Origin: Arion vulgaris
Taxonomy: Eukaryota > Mollusca > Gastropoda > Stylommatophora > Arionidae
DNA length: 64,000 nucleotides
NCBI GenBank assembly: GCA_020796225.1
Contig: CM036767.1
Span: 12,133,427 to 12,197,426, forward strand
Direction: 5' to 3'
The notes under the pieces were generated by a model. It was not told the origin of the DNA, did no database searches, and worked only from the letters and a program-made list of their open reading frames with translations. Below, in pieces: positions 9,781 through 19,649 of the stretch; the stretch's first letter is position 1, and each line of letters begins with the position of its first letter. The position numbers and the translations under genes are program-made.

Positions 9781-10189
9781 AGTGCGGACGTCGACGATGT
9801 TATACATGTGCATATGTAATACAGACCCGCACTGTCTCTTTTCCAAAGCTACGTATGCCATTCAAGACAGTTTCACGTGTGAGTCCCGTAATATCATCTA
9901 TGCCATCACCTGCAAACGATGCAACAAGTCCTATATTGGCGAAACCGGTAAGAGACTCAGTGACCGATTCGCCCAACACTTACGCGATATTCGCCAATGC
10001 TCTGCGACTCCTGTGGCTACCCATTTCAACGATACTGGCCATTCAGGAGTTGACGATGTCCAGGTCACAGCCATCCGATCATGTTCCTCCGATGATCGCA
10101 GTCGATTCGCCCTGGAGAACCGTTTTATTTCATTCTATGGCACTTTGCGACCTCTTGGACTCAACGCATTACATTCCTATGCTTCTTAG
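9775..10189 (+). pseudogene. PLE zinc-knuckle linker and GIY-YIG nuclease
   Basis: C-terminal nuclease of the PLE, which nicks target DNA. The linker CGRRRCYTC (C-x4-C-x2-C, about 9783) is read in one frame. The nuclease is read in the next frame after a shift near 9820: IIYAITCKRCNKSYIGETGK contains the GIY and YIG elements, followed by the Arg-bearing helix RLSDRFAQHLRDIR, the HFNDTGH block and the Glu-bearing LENRFISFYG. It stops at 10187-10189. The domain looks complete apart from the upstream shift. Confidence 0.88.
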
Positions 10190-10520
10190 TACTGTCTTAT
10201 CTCGTGCCTTGTTATCTATATGTGTGTTTGCTCCATATATGTGTCATTTATCCACTATATTGTTTATTGTTTCTCTTCTTTTCCACTTTCGGTTTTTGTG
10301 TCTACTCATTTCGTTGTTCGTTTTATTCCCAGATTTTCATTAGATAGGTTTATGTTTCCACATGTAATCGTCCATTTGTAGTGTTCCTCGAAATTCGTCA
10401 TTCTTGTTGTATTATTTGCTTGATAAAGGCCTTTTGGTCGAAACGTTGCTGTTTATCGTCACTGTTTATGTATTTTGTAAAACTGTAATACTTTGTGTTT
10501 ACGTGTTTAGCTCAGATTAA

Positions 10521-10814
10521 GGGATTTAACAACAGCACGAGAAAGATTTAGTAAAACAGGAATACTTTCTTTCGGAGGGAAACAAATATAATCCCTTATT
10601 TCTGCTCTGTGACTTTAGTTTATAAGTTTGTGTAACTGGAGAAATGTGTGTAAATTGCATAGTTAACTTTTGCTACAGAGAAGTTAGTATAGAAATAGAT
10701 TATCTGCAGTTACTTAAACTTGACGTTTGTCAGATACGCATATCTTACAAATATGACATAGAATGGCAAAGATACGTGTAAATGGGATTTATGGAGTGTT
10801 TCGTGTAGAGATGA
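10521..10814. other. Unannotated sequence
   Basis: Nothing recognised between the PLE 3' end and the next tandem repeat. Confidence 0.3.
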
Positions 10815-11068
10815 GATGTTGAAGATTTACGATTTGTGATCTGTGTGTATGCGGAGATGTTGATGATTGTCGAAGTGTGATCTGTTTATATGGAGATTGT
10901 CGAAGTGTGATCTGTTTATACGGAGATAGTCGAAGTATGATCTGGCTACACGAAGATATCGAAGATTGTCGAAGTATGGTCTGTTTACACGAAAATATCG
11001 AAGATTGTCGAAGTATGATCTGTTTACACGAAGATATCAAAGATTGTCGAAATGTGATACGTCATTAA
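10815..11068 (+). repeat. Degenerate 30-42-bp tandem repeat
   Basis: About seven irregular units built around TCGAAGTATGATCTGTTTAC and CGAAGATATCGAAGATTG. Later units are longer because they gain the CGAAGATAT segment. Open frames through it are by-products. Confidence 0.85.
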
Positions 11069-11335
11069 AAGTCGCAGTGATTTAGAGAAAACAATAATAG
11101 ATGGCAGTTTCTGGAATATTAGACAGAAGACGATCAAAACGATAGTCGCAACAATACAGCACGAAAACATAGAATATGACAATGGAGGAGAGAGAACTGG
11201 CAGAAAGTCGATTCTTTCATTCCGATTGTGATGGGAGTGACATTCTGCAAACGACCATATTCCATGGCAGTAGCGTATTCTCAATTCATGCTAGGAGTGC
11301 GGCGCATGATATTAATAGTTAGACAATACACTAGC
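11069..11335. other. Unannotated sequence
   Basis: No repeat or gene recognised. Confidence 0.3.
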
Positions 11336-11343
11336 ATCTTAAC

Positions 11344-11576
11344 CAGGGACGGCTGGTTATTAAGGACCAATGGGGCGCGGCCCCATTAAAACGTCAATGC
11401 AAAAGTTCAATGACGTCAGTTTAGTAACCAATAACTATTTCTAGTAAAGGGAGATGATAGCTTCACAGAATAGACAAATAATAGTAAATACTCAAATATA
11501 ACCTAACCCAAAATCATGATTTTTCCGATACGATTTGTCTGTCCCTACCAACACAAATGATCACGAGCCGCCACTG
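11344..11576. mobile_element. hAT-type MITE, copy 2 (233 bp)
   Basis: Left end CAGGGACGGCTGGT, right end ACGAGCCGCCACTG, with a perfect 8-bp duplication ATCTTAAC (11336-11343 and 11577-11584). It is longer than the other copies because of extra internal sequence that includes GACGTCAGTTTAGTAACCAA, a string also seen near 46012. Confidence 0.92.
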
Positions 11577-11584
11577 ATCTTAAC

Positions 11585-11842
11585 TCTTTCTCTCCGTAAT
11601 TCTGTGTTTAACTTCCAACTAATTTCTAGTGCAATATATACCGAATTGGCCAGTATACTGGCTTTGAGTTCTCTTAAAAATACCCTACGCCAGTACATCG
11701 ACTGAGAAGGGTGAAGGAGTTCAGGTAGGGAGCAGCGGAGATACTTTTTTCTAGTCTTCCAAATACCTACCGTGACGAAATTTCTAACATTCTTCTGTAG
11801 AACTAAATATATAACCTGCAAATTCATTTTGTTAAACTGTTG
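11585..11842. other. Unannotated sequence
   Basis: A minus-strand open frame (11561-11827) overlaps the MITE end and has no recognisable domain. No call made. Confidence 0.3.
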
Positions 11843-11960
11843 TTACAGTCTGTAATACCGCTTTTAGGGCGGTGTAGGACAGAGGGGACATGTTGAATTT
11901 AATGGCCGCATAGCTAGTGCAGTCGCCGCAAAACTTTTCAGGTTAGGATTTTTCTTTCTT
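11843..11960 (-). mobile_element. SINE-G fragment
   Basis: Matches the 3' half of SINE-G (GGGCGGTGTAGGACAG, TTTAATGGCCGCAT and GCTAGTGCAGTCGCCGC), seen more fully at 20930 and 29068. The tRNA-like head is missing. Confidence 0.7.
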
Positions 11961-12392
11961 CTTCTTCTTTTGTCGTCACATTGCTACCGGGTTGTTGCCC
12001 AGTGTCGTGGTTTTCTGTTTTTGTCTTGCGCTGTTCTGGTGGCTTGTGTGATTGTTATCTTTGCTCTTTCCCAGGATTCTGCTACGCCATCTAACCATCT
12101 TTTTCGTGGTCTTCCTCTCGCTTTCTTTCCTGATGTTCTGTTGTAGAAGACTCTGTATACTGTGGAGTTTGGATGCATTCTTATTAAGTGGCCAAACCAC
12201 TTCATTCTTTGTTTCTCAATGTAATTCAAGCAAGGTTCTGTGCCAACTTTCTTTCTTATGTTGGTGTTGGGGACTTTATCTTTTCTGGTGTTGTTGGTAA
12301 CTTTTCGCAGGCAGCGTATTTCACATGTAGTTATTTTTTTGTGACTGCGCTTTGCTCATTGTCCATGTTTGGCTCTGGTAACACAAAGTAGG
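11960..12392 (-). pseudogene. LINE-c C-terminal region
   Basis: Minus strand. From about 12229 the frame reads NYIEKQRMKWFGHLIRMHPN, then KARGRPRKRWLDGV and ends with PRHWATTR near 11984. Upstream, around 12380, the strand contains GTTACCAGAGCCAAACATGG, the segment that gave rise to the 39-bp minisatellite at 27870. The 3' end carries a (GAA)n tail (CTTCTTCTTCTTTT on plus, about 11957-11972). This is the region after the RT thumb in non-LTR elements. 5'-truncated. Confidence 0.8.
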
Positions 12393-13020
12393 TATGAAAA
12401 TGCCGTTGATCATCTGTTGTTTAGCTGTAAGTGAAATTCTTTTTTTTTTTAGCCTCCAGTAATCTTCCGATTTGTTTGTTTCTTGTCCAAGTGTCAGTTA
12501 TTCTCGTATCCGGAAACGGGACCTCTATTCTTAACCCACAAATGCTCCATCTTTGTTTGTAGTTTGCAACAGCCCGTGACGAGTCTACCAACATTCTTTA
12601 ACTGAATATTGTAAGAATGTTCCCCAATGTGAACCCAGTATTCATGTAAAGTGCTGGTACTGTTCTTTGACATTATCGGAATTTCCCTATTCTCAGTGCA
12701 GTTTTTATGTCCAGCTAATGTCCCGCGTCTTCTAGTGTAAGTCGAGGAGTTAATGATGGAAGAAAATCCGGTCATTCCACTCCAGAAGCTATGACCGTAC
12801 TGTATTTATTTCTTTTGACAGATATTATTTTTCCAGACCCTTATATACATGAACACGTTGGGAAAAGTCAATGCACGCAGTTTTCGCGAAGATGTTGCAC
12901 GCTTTATTAAACATTATGAAATGTCAACTGTAGGAACAGATGAACGGCTTCGCATAGTGGTAGAAAGTATTACGATGTCGCAAAATCTAGATATACAACA
13001 CTCTGTATGTTACAACTTTA
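12393..13020. other. Unannotated; one short ATG frame
   Basis: No repeat family recognised. A 62-codon ATG frame at 12849-13037 (MNTLGKVNARSFREDVARFI...) has balanced composition but no domain I know, and it runs into a minisatellite at its end. It may be chance. Confidence 0.25.
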
Positions 13021-13136
13021 ACAATAATTTTTTGTAAGTTTGTACAGAAATAGAGTTAGAAATAGATTGTAAATAGAATGTACAGAAACAGAGTTAGAAA
13101 TAGATTGTTAATAGAATGTACAGAAATAGAGTTAGA
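13021..13136 (+). repeat. 38-bp minisatellite, left part
   Basis: Units with GAATGTACAGAAATAGAGTT and AGAAATAGATTGTTAATA. The array continues at 13304-13672 after a SINE-A fragment. Confidence 0.9.
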
Positions 13137-13303
13137 GTACAAGTAGGCCAGCACATCCGAGTTCTGCGCTGCTTTTATTTACTAGGGTAGCATCCTAGGG
13201 CCTACATCAGTCACCTCTTATGACATGCATTGTAGGTTGCAGTAGTACCATTCTTTGCTTCCCTTTCGGGCCCCAGCACCACACGGGTGGAGCTTCGTTA
13301 TAA
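13137..13303 (-). mobile_element. SINE-A fragment inside minisatellite
   Basis: Minus-strand SINE-A from the core (AAGTAGGCCAGCACATCCG) to the head (CACACGGGTGG, then AGCTTCGTTATAATT). The 3' third with the (GAA)n tail is absent and no duplication is visible, so it was truncated on insertion or by later recombination in the array. Confidence 0.85.
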
Positions 13304-13672
13304 TTGTTAATAGATTGTTAATAGTATGTACAGAAATAGAGTTAGAAATCGATTGTTAATAGAATGTACAGAAATAGAGTTAGAAATCGATTGTTAATAG
13401 AATGTACAGAAATAGAGTTAGAAATAGATTGTTAATAGAATGTACAGTAATAGAGATAGAAATCGATTGTTAATAGAATGTACAGAAATAGAGTTAGAAA
13501 TAGATTGTTAATAGTATGTACAGAAATAGAGTTAGAAATCGATTGTTAATAGAATGTACAGAAATAGTTAGAAATCGATTGTTAATAGAATGTACAGAAA
13601 TAGAGTTAGAAATAAATTGTTAATAGGATGTACTGAAATAGAGTTAGAAATAGATTGTGAATATATTTTTAC
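13304..13672 (+). repeat. 38-bp minisatellite, right part
   Basis: About nine to ten more units of the array at 13021. Units differ by AAATAGATT versus AAATCGATT. Confidence 0.92.
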
Positions 13673-13734
13673 TGAAATAGCTTTCCTATTATTCTTCAGA
13701 AATAAAGAGTAGAATGTGACAAGCGAAAACATCG

Positions 13735-14190
13735 TTCCTGAAAATGGAAAGTATCATATGTAACAAGTCCTTGTCAGTTGATATCAGAATGCGAGTTATT
13801 CAGTGCTACATAGAACCAATACTGACATACGGATGCGAGTCATGGACAATAAACAAACAGATCGAAAAATAAGGACACAGAAATGTGGTTTTACAGAAGA
13901 ATGATGAGAATCCCATGGACTGCTAAATGACTAATGTTGAGGTGTTGAATGAGATCAAGACACAGAGAAAGCTTATCATCAATATAAGAAAGAGGCAGTC
14001 ATCATTTTTCGGGCATGTGATGAGGAGGGAGGTTTAGAACACATTGTGACAACCGGTAAATTCGAGGGTAGACGAGATAGAGGAAGATAGAGAAAATTGT
14101 GGATAGCATGACTTCATGGCAGGGTAGAGCGTCAACATCTGAGTTGATAGCAAATACCAAAGAAAGAGATTTGTGGAGATCAAATCGTCA
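13735..14190 (+). pseudogene. LINE-a C-terminal fragment
   Basis: Frame-broken plus-strand match to the LINE-a thumb and C-terminus: RVIQCYIEPILTYGCESWTI near 13792, an FTEE/FYRRMMRIPWTAK equivalent near 13885, then SFFGHVMRRE near 14005. Stops and shifts are frequent. Compare 20313, 35700 and 49862. Confidence 0.75.
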
Positions 14191-14760
14191 CACTTCTCAT
14201 CCCAATCTCGACACTCCTCACCACAAACCTCAACTCATCATCCCAAGCTCGACACTCCTCACCACAAACCTCAACTCCTCATCCCAATCTCGACACTCCT
14301 CACCACAATCTCCACTCCTCATCTCAGTCTCCACACTTCATCCCAATCTCCACTCCTGCTCACAATCTCCACACTCATCATCCCAATCTTCACTCCTCAT
14401 CCAAGTCTCCGCACTTCACCCCAATCTCCACTCCTCATCTCAGTCTCCGCACTTCATCCCAATCTCCACTCCTCATCTCAATATTCACTCCTCATCCCAA
14501 TCTCCACTCCTCATCTCAGTTTCCGCACTTCATCCCAATCTCCACTCCTGCTCACAATCGCCACACTCCTCATCTCAATCTCCACTCCTAATCTCAGTCT
14601 CCACACTTCATCCCAATCTCCACTCCTCATCTCAATCTCCACTCATCATCCCAATCTCCACTCATCATCCCAATCTCCACTCCTCATCCCAATCTCCATT
14701 CCTCATCTCAGTCTCCGCACTTCATCCAAATCTCCACTCCTCATAATTTTCACTGCTCAT
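14191..14760 (+). repeat. Pyrimidine-rich 19-bp tandem repeat
   Basis: About 30 degenerate copies of a 19-bp unit such as CCCAATCTCCACTCCTCAT, mixed with CTCAGTCTCCGCACTTCAT variants that create a longer alternating pattern. It begins where the LINE-a fragment ends. Two overlapping open frames are by-products. Confidence 0.9.
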
Positions 14761-15222
14761 CCACAACCCTTCCCCTCTCATCCTCACAACCCCACCTCTC
14801 TTTCCTCCTCATCACACTTCTCCTTCAATCACCACATATATTTCAAATGGCGGTGTACACACTAATTAAAAGTCGGCAATAACACAAATATTTGAAATAC
14901 ACATTCTGACAACTCAAGTTATAACACTCCCAACTCAAGCAAAACTATTTCAATATTGACCAGCTAACAGCCAAAACAATCAACGCCTTGAGCGTTCCCA
15001 ATTTATAACCTTGCGTTCAACAAGCGTTTGCGCGCCGTCAAAGAAAGACATGGACTTAGAAAGTGTTTGCACTTCGCGACAGAAACTAGAATATAAAACA
15101 AATCTGGATTTTCTGTTTGAATTTTCTGCTCGTCCAACAAGGAAGTCTATGCTGGCAACTCCCTCATAATCTTTGCATACTTGAAGATTTTCAATGACTT
15201 CCACTGCCAATTTTTTTTTTTT
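14761..15222. other. Unannotated sequence
   Basis: A minus-strand frame at 14980-15210 has normal-looking composition but begins at TTG and matches nothing I recognise. No element boundaries seen. Confidence 0.3.
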
Positions 15223-15500
15223 AAACCAACATCATCAAATAGCTTGTCATGATCAGAATTTTGCCACCTTCACAGTCGTTCGGAATTTCTCTCTCTCTCT
15301 CACTCTCTCATAGGCAAGATGTTCCTCCTCTGCAGCCGTGATGTTCAAACTATCAGTTACATTATGAATCTATCTTCGCCGTGGTCTTCTTCTTCTTCTC
15401 TTTGCCGGTACGCCTCCTTCCATGATGGTCTTCTCCACCCCTTCGTGGTTTTTTTACATGTCCAAAATATTTTAATTTTCTCATTCTTATTTGTAGCATG
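15223..15500 (-). pseudogene. LINE-b C-terminal fragment
   Basis: The complement of the LINE-b 3' region seen at 18290-18530: (CT)n, CTCTGCAGCCGTGATGTTCA, CGCCGTGGTCTTCTTCTTCT and GCCTCCTTCCATGATGGTCT. This is the single-copy version of the segment that is tandemly repeated at 1930. Its 3' end lies at the left. Confidence 0.75.
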
Positions 15501-16029
15501 AAGAGATCTCAAGAAGATTGGCAATAGCAATCAAGAAGTTAAACACTATGAAGAACATGTGGTAAAGCACCAGCAAAATACTAAAATTAAAAATATTGAG
15601 AGCATGCATTTTCCCAGAGGCTACTTATGGTTGTGAATCATGGACTATTACACAAAAATTAAGAACGAAAATCCAGTCCTTCGAAACTAAATGCTACAGA
15701 AAGATCCTACGAATACCATGGACAAAAAAAAAAGAAAGAACACTGATGTCCTGAAAGAACTAAATGTTAAAGAGAATTGGCTGATAAACAACATACTATA
15801 CACAAAAATTACATACGTTGGTCACATCAAGCATCACGATGGCCTGGAAAGAACAATACTAGAGGGCAAGGTCCCAGGACGCAGAGGCATACCAAGAAGA
15901 AGATGGCTACACGATATTAAAGAAACCATGAATATGACCATCGACGAAGTGGGTGAACTGGCTAGAGACAGAGTGAATTTCAGATGTGTTGCAAAGAGAG
16001 CAACGTCCTATAAAGAATACGCACCTTGA
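15500..16029 (+). pseudogene. LINE-b-like C-terminus, 112-codon open frame
   Basis: End of the RT/thumb and C-terminal domain of a non-LTR retrotransposon related to LINE-b. Readable in order: ACIFPEATYGCESWTITQ (about 15610), SFETKCYRKILRIPWTK, then an open frame from 15691 with DVLKELNVKENWLINN, KITYVGHIKHHDGLERTILE, GKVPGRRGIPRRRWLHDI, and terminal AKRATSYKEYAP with stop at 16027. The 3' end continues TTGATGATGA, the usual tail. One frame shift lies near 15720. This is one of the better preserved LINE ends in the window, but the catalytic RT is missing. Confidence 0.82.
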
Positions 16030-16034
16030 TGATG

Positions 16035-16470
16035 AATTGTAGCATTAACCTGTTTTCTTTGATTGTGAGTTCTTTCTGAATTGATCTATTTGTTCTCTTC
16101 TCTATCCATGATATCATTTTTTTTTAACACGGGGATAATTATAACGAAGCTCACAGCCTATGGATGCTGGTGCTAGTTGTTAAGTTATCTCTTGTGAGAA
16201 TAAGGAGTTTAAGAATCCCAACGGGAAGCAACGGAAAACAATGAATATGATCAATAAATAGACAATATGTAAGTATTAAGTGCTTCCGAGAAAAACAAAT
16301 TACCAAACACAGAATTCAAACCACAAAACCTTTTTTCTTACATTGCTTAGCCCAAACAATCGGACCTATTTTAAGAACACAGCTAGCTAGATCTCTATAT
16401 AAAAAGGCTTTACTGAGGAGTGTCTTTCGTAAATGCTACGGCTGCTAGACACAGAATAATCAGGTCAGAT
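16035..16470. other. Mostly unannotated; DR5 and SINE-A scraps
   Basis: A SINE-A head remnant (ATTATAACGAAGCTCA) lies at 16138-16155. A short dispersed sequence (DR5: AATGAATATGATCAATAAAT) lies at about 16175-16262, repeated near 33295 and 36285. Otherwise nothing recognised. Confidence 0.4.
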
Positions 16471-16539
16471 TCGATCGAACAGTGTTTGCACAGGAAGATG
16501 CTCAAACACGTGCTATAGAAATATTGTGTTTGTATATTT

Positions 16540-16634
16540 GAGACGAAACATCAAACATACACACTGATAAACAATACAGAGTTCGCACACTGCAGCTGTG
16601 ATCTTCCTGTGTAAGAAAGAGATCGGAGCACACA
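16540..16634 (+). repeat. Dispersed repeat carrying the SINE-F insertion
   Basis: CACTGCAGCTGTGATCTTCC, GTAAGAAAGAGATCGGAGCA and CACATGG match 33023-33079, where the same sequence continues without the SINE. The right side resumes at 16905 (CGAAGTGCAATGATGATG) and ends in an AATCAATTG tail. It may be the 3' end of a LINE with (CAAT)n tail. Confidence 0.7.
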
Positions 16635-16644
16635 TGGTTATTTG

Positions 16645-16894
16645 AAATGAAAACCGTGTCATATCTTTTACAGTACGTAGCCATCAACTACAGTATACCG
16701 AGTCGTTGATTTTCTAGGCACCATTTATACGTTCAGTAGTTTGCCATTGCTTTCTAAACGGTGAGGTCTACTTTTGCCGTTCGCAAAAATCCAAGGGAAC
16801 TAATTTGCTTCTACATTTCCCTACTGCAGAGTTTGAGCCAGGTATGCTTGGGTTGTGATTGAGCTCACTACCACTTAAGCTACAGACGCCCACT
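16645..16894 (-). mobile_element. SINE-F copy 1
   Basis: A 250-bp tRNA-derived SINE on minus: head GGGCGTCTGTAGCTTAAGTG with A box TAGCTTAAGTGG and a B-box-like GGCTCAAACTC near 16840. The body is CACCGTTTAGAAAGCAATGG, then CTACTGAACGTATAAATGGT, and the 3' end has GTTGATGGCTACGTAC. Perfect 10-bp duplication TGGTTATTTG at 16635-16644 and 16895-16904. Confidence 0.92.
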
Positions 16895-16957
16895 TGGTTA
16901 TTTGTCGAAGTGCAATGATGATGGTTCTATTAATCAATTGAAACATATAACAAACAT

Positions 16958-17122
16958 CAGTGGCGGCTCGTGCTCAGATTTGTTGGTGGGGTCAGACATT
17001 TTTTTCAGGATAAATCATGGTTTTTGGTTGTTATATTTTAACTTATAAAATAATAAATACACGTTATACATTATTTTTGGTGGGGCCCGGCCCCACTGGC
17101 CCTTAATGACGAGCCGCCACTG
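16958..17122. mobile_element. hAT-type MITE, copy 3 (165 bp)
   Basis: Ends CAGTGGCGGCTCGT and ACGAGCCGCCACTG are perfect complements over 14 bp. Flanked by ACAAACAT (16950-16957) and AGAAACAT (17123-17130), 7 of 8 identical. It is in opposite orientation to copy 1, judged by the GGCCCCAC core. Confidence 0.93.
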
Positions 17123-17171
17123 AGAAACATGAATTATCTCGAGGAATATGCTGACATTAATTGGTGTTTAT

Positions 17172-17409
17172 ATTTTTCTTCTTCCAACTCTCAATATCGA
17201 CCCTCTTTGTGATTTGTATGTAATCTGAGCCCAAGAACGATCGTACTTTGTGCCAGTTATGCGCCTTCAAGTTGGCCAGCACATCCGATTTCTGCGACGC
17301 TTTTTATTTACTAGGGTAGCTTCCTAGGCCTCTATCTCTTACGACATGCCTTATAGATCGCAGTGTTACTATTCTTTGCTCCCTTTGTGAGCCCCGGCAC
17401 CAGACGGTG
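17172..17409 (-). mobile_element. SINE-A copy
   Basis: Nearly full-length minus-strand copy: tail side TTCTTCTTCC, then TGATTTGTATGTAATCTGAG, GGCCAGCACATCCGATTTCT, CTTTTTATTTACTAGGGTAG, CTCTTACGACATGCC and head GAGCCCCGGCACCAGACGG. Confidence 0.85.
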
Positions 17410-17745
17410 ATTTTGCAACACAGAAACACTAGAGAATTTCATACAAAATATAGTATCTGCAACTTCGACATAAAAATATGTTTCTAAATGCTTGAAGCTC
17501 GAAGTCGGAGAGGTATCGCCTCCAACAGAGCGGCCAAGACATGGCTCTCTGAACAGCATTGTGTCATTTCTAACATTTAAAAATTCGACAACATTTAAAC
17601 AGCACCTTCTCGTTAGAATTTTCTTAGATTGGTTTAACCAAAATAGCGACATATTTTTCACTGTAAATTGTTGATTTAAAACATGGGCTTCTATTTACGA
17701 CGAGCGTATTCGTGACAGTGTGTGATAGTTACTTAATAGACTGTG
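17410..17745. other. Unannotated sequence
   Basis: A minus-strand frame of 109 codons overlaps SINE-A and begins at a non-ATG codon. Nothing recognised. Confidence 0.3.
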
Positions 17746-17749
17746 CAAC

Positions 17750-17843
17750 GTATACACGTTCTTGGCATAGATCAAACATATCACAAAGAGTGATTAAAAT
17801 TGGGCGTAAAGAACGAACGCAAAGAAGAAGAAGAAGACTTAAT
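17750..17843 (+). mobile_element. SINE-A2 3' end
   Basis: The last 90 bp of SINE-A variant A2: ACACGTTCTTGGCATAGATC, CATATCACAAAGAGTGATTA, GTAAAGAACGAACGCAAAG and (GAA)n. 5'-truncated. Confidence 0.8.
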
Positions 17844-18050
17844 AGACTCGTGCAGCTAATGAAATCGTAGTCTATTGATCAAATAACCCCCATCTGCAGA
17901 AGAAAGTACTCGTTTCTCCCTGTTCAAGATGCTAAATATAACCACGCTGTCACGTGAAAGGACACACCTACGTGAATGAAAAGAAGATTACTTTCAGTGA
18001 ATTGTAAGGATGATAGTTTTTTTCTTTCTTTTATACTTTCAGCAATTATG
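17844..18050. other. Unannotated sequence
   Basis: Nothing recognised. Confidence 0.25.
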
Positions 18051-18054
18051 GTAT

Positions 18055-18530
18055 GTAGACATGTTTGTAGAAAAAAACAAAGATCAGAATGCTAAAAGCA
18101 TGCATATTCCCAGTGGCAAAGTATGAGTGTGAAGCATGGACATTTAATAAAGCAGTGGAAAAACATATATGTGCTTTCGAATATAAGCGTTACAGAAGAG
18201 TCCTTCGTATATCTTGGACAGAGAAGAGAACAAATAGATCTATCCAGAAAGAACTCAAAATCAAAGAAAACTGGCTGATGCTACAAATAAGAAAGAGAAA
18301 ATTGAGATTTTTCTCTCTCTCAAGAGGAGGGCTGAGAAGACCATCATGGAAGGAGTCATACCGGCAAAGAGAAGAAGAGGAAGACAACGGAGAAGATGGA
18401 TTCACGATGTAACTGATGGTTTGAACATGACGGCTGCAGAGACAGGACATCTGGCCTATAAGAGAGAGAAATTTCGGTGGACTGTTGGGGTGGCAAAGTT
18501 TTGCTCAGGACAAACTACTTGATGATGATG
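18055..18530 (+). pseudogene. LINE-b C-terminal region
   Basis: Plus-strand frame: ACIFPVAKYECEAWTFNKAV, FEYKRYRRVLRISWTEKRTN, then QKELKIKENWLMLQIRKRKL. The frame is then disturbed near 18320, and RPSWKESYRQREEEE follows with an Arg-rich end. The 3' sequence GGTTTGAACATGACGGCTGC runs to a GATGATGATG tail at about 18520. It holds the single-copy precursor of the 38-bp minisatellite at 1930. Confidence 0.82.
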
Positions 18531-18544
18531 TGACATGTTTTGTG

Positions 18545-18795
18545 TGGTGTATGTGGCTTAGGGGATAGTGACTCTGTCTATTTCCGACGTTCTAAGTTCG
18601 AATCACGCTGCGGAGAATTTGGTTGCAAATTGTTTCGCGTGGATTTTTACAAAAGGACGATGGCACCACCCGTTCAGAAATGGCAAACTACTGAACGTAT
18701 TAATGTCTAGAATAATCACAAACAGCGTTAAAAGCTGGGGTTGATTCGCAAAGTCATGTAAAGGATATGCAATTAACTTTAGCTTAGACATGTTT
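18545..18795 (+). mobile_element. SINE-E copy 2
   Basis: Head TATGTGGCTTAGGGGATAGT (A box region) and AAGTTCGAATCACGCTGCGG (B box GTTCGAATC). The body is CACCCGTTCAGAAATGGCAA and the end is AAAGGATATGCAATTAACTT. Confidence 0.85.
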
Positions 18796-18927
18796 TGTGC
18801 TAGACCAAGTTATCTACATAAAACAGATGTTTCTAGATATAATTACTAGTCACAATTATCTACATCAAGTTTAGTTTTAGTTTAATCATCGGATCATCAT
18901 CACTACACGTCGAACCAATCAGTCCAT

Positions 18928-19130
18928 TTTTTTTTACGATCCAGAAGCACTTGAGCTGGAAGCTCTTCGGCTCGGTGTCATGGACATCGTAACCTTTCGG
19001 TTCGGTGCCACGAACACCGTAAATCTGGGGAACCTGTAGCTTTTCTGCCAGTCCGCGGAGTTGAACCCGCACTTACAGAGGACTAGTCACCCGTAATCCA
19101 ACGCGCTACGAACACGCTGGGCAGACGAGA
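18928..19130 (-). mobile_element. SINE-B copy 3 with 15-bp duplication
   Basis: Minus-strand SINE-B, head at the right (GGGCAGACG) and 3' end at the left (GATCCAGAAGCACTTGAGC) followed by a T run, that is a poly(A)-like tail in sense. Perfect 15-bp duplication AACCAATCAGTCCAT at 18913-18927 and 19131-19145. The tail differs from the (GAA)n of SINE-A. Confidence 0.95.
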
Positions 19131-19139
19131 AACCAATCA

Positions 19140-19600
19140 GTCCATAAGTGATCTGATTTCCGCCTCAGTATGTCTCTCAAACCACTCTTCGAAGAACAAT
19201 CCAACAAGAAAGTAAACTATTGGGATGTAAACTATACAAGATCTCCAACTGCTAGCAACGAACCGCATCAAAATGGACATCTAAAACCTCTGCCCTATGT
19301 GCCGCCTTTGGCACGAAAGGAACAAACTAACTAATATGTCTTTCAGCGTGTGTCGACCGACCCCGGTTCTTTGTTGGTTTACTATCCTTCTTTGGCTACC
19401 AGCATTGTGTTCTTCTCTAGCTACAGCACATTTGACTTGGAATTCTTGCAGTCTGGTCAGTGTTGTAGATTCACTAATATTACTTGAATTATGTACACGA
19501 CCTCTCTCTCTTTGTGAGCTTATAATATCAACCTCGCTTATTGCTCGTCCGTATTTTACAGCAGCCATTCTTGCAAGCCTCGAGCTCATCTACACTGAGA
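19140..19600 (-). pseudogene. LINE-d post-RNase H fragment
   Basis: The minus-strand 102-codon frame (19281-19589) reads LARMAAVKYGRAISEVDIIS, RERGRVHNSSNISESTTLTR, LQEFQVKCAVAREEHNAGSQ. This matches the region after RNase H in LINE-d (compare ERGRTEDLHLNQSTSTTRLR near 37160). It is the end of an RNase H domain plus C-terminal segment. 5'-truncated and decayed. SINE-B lies just 3' of it. Confidence 0.75.
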
Positions 19601-19649
19601 TTAGGGATCTACATGAAATAGTTTATAGACATAATTATCTACATAAAAT

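Larger units (their letters stand above)
8690..10520 (+). mobile_element. Penelope-like element, broken
   Basis: A 5'-truncated PLE made of an RT region (8690-9780), a Cys-rich linker, a GIY-YIG nuclease (9782-10189) and a terminal segment with CTTGATAAAGGCCTTTTGGT followed by CGAAACGTTGCTG at 10420-10450. That terminal motif recurs in the PLE fragments at 33880, 41760 and 63815. The order RT then GIY-YIG is diagnostic for PLEs with nuclease. Several frame breaks make this copy inactive. Confidence 0.9.

Noticed and set aside
10415..10455. Active hammerhead ribozyme at the PLE end
   Set aside because: CTTGATAA...CGAAAC resembles the CUGAUGA...GAAAC core, but the conserved G of CUGAUGA is replaced by A, so activity is unlikely in this copy.
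14191..14865. Ser/His/Pro-rich frames of 215 and 230 codons
   Set aside because: Products of the pyrimidine-rich tandem repeat.
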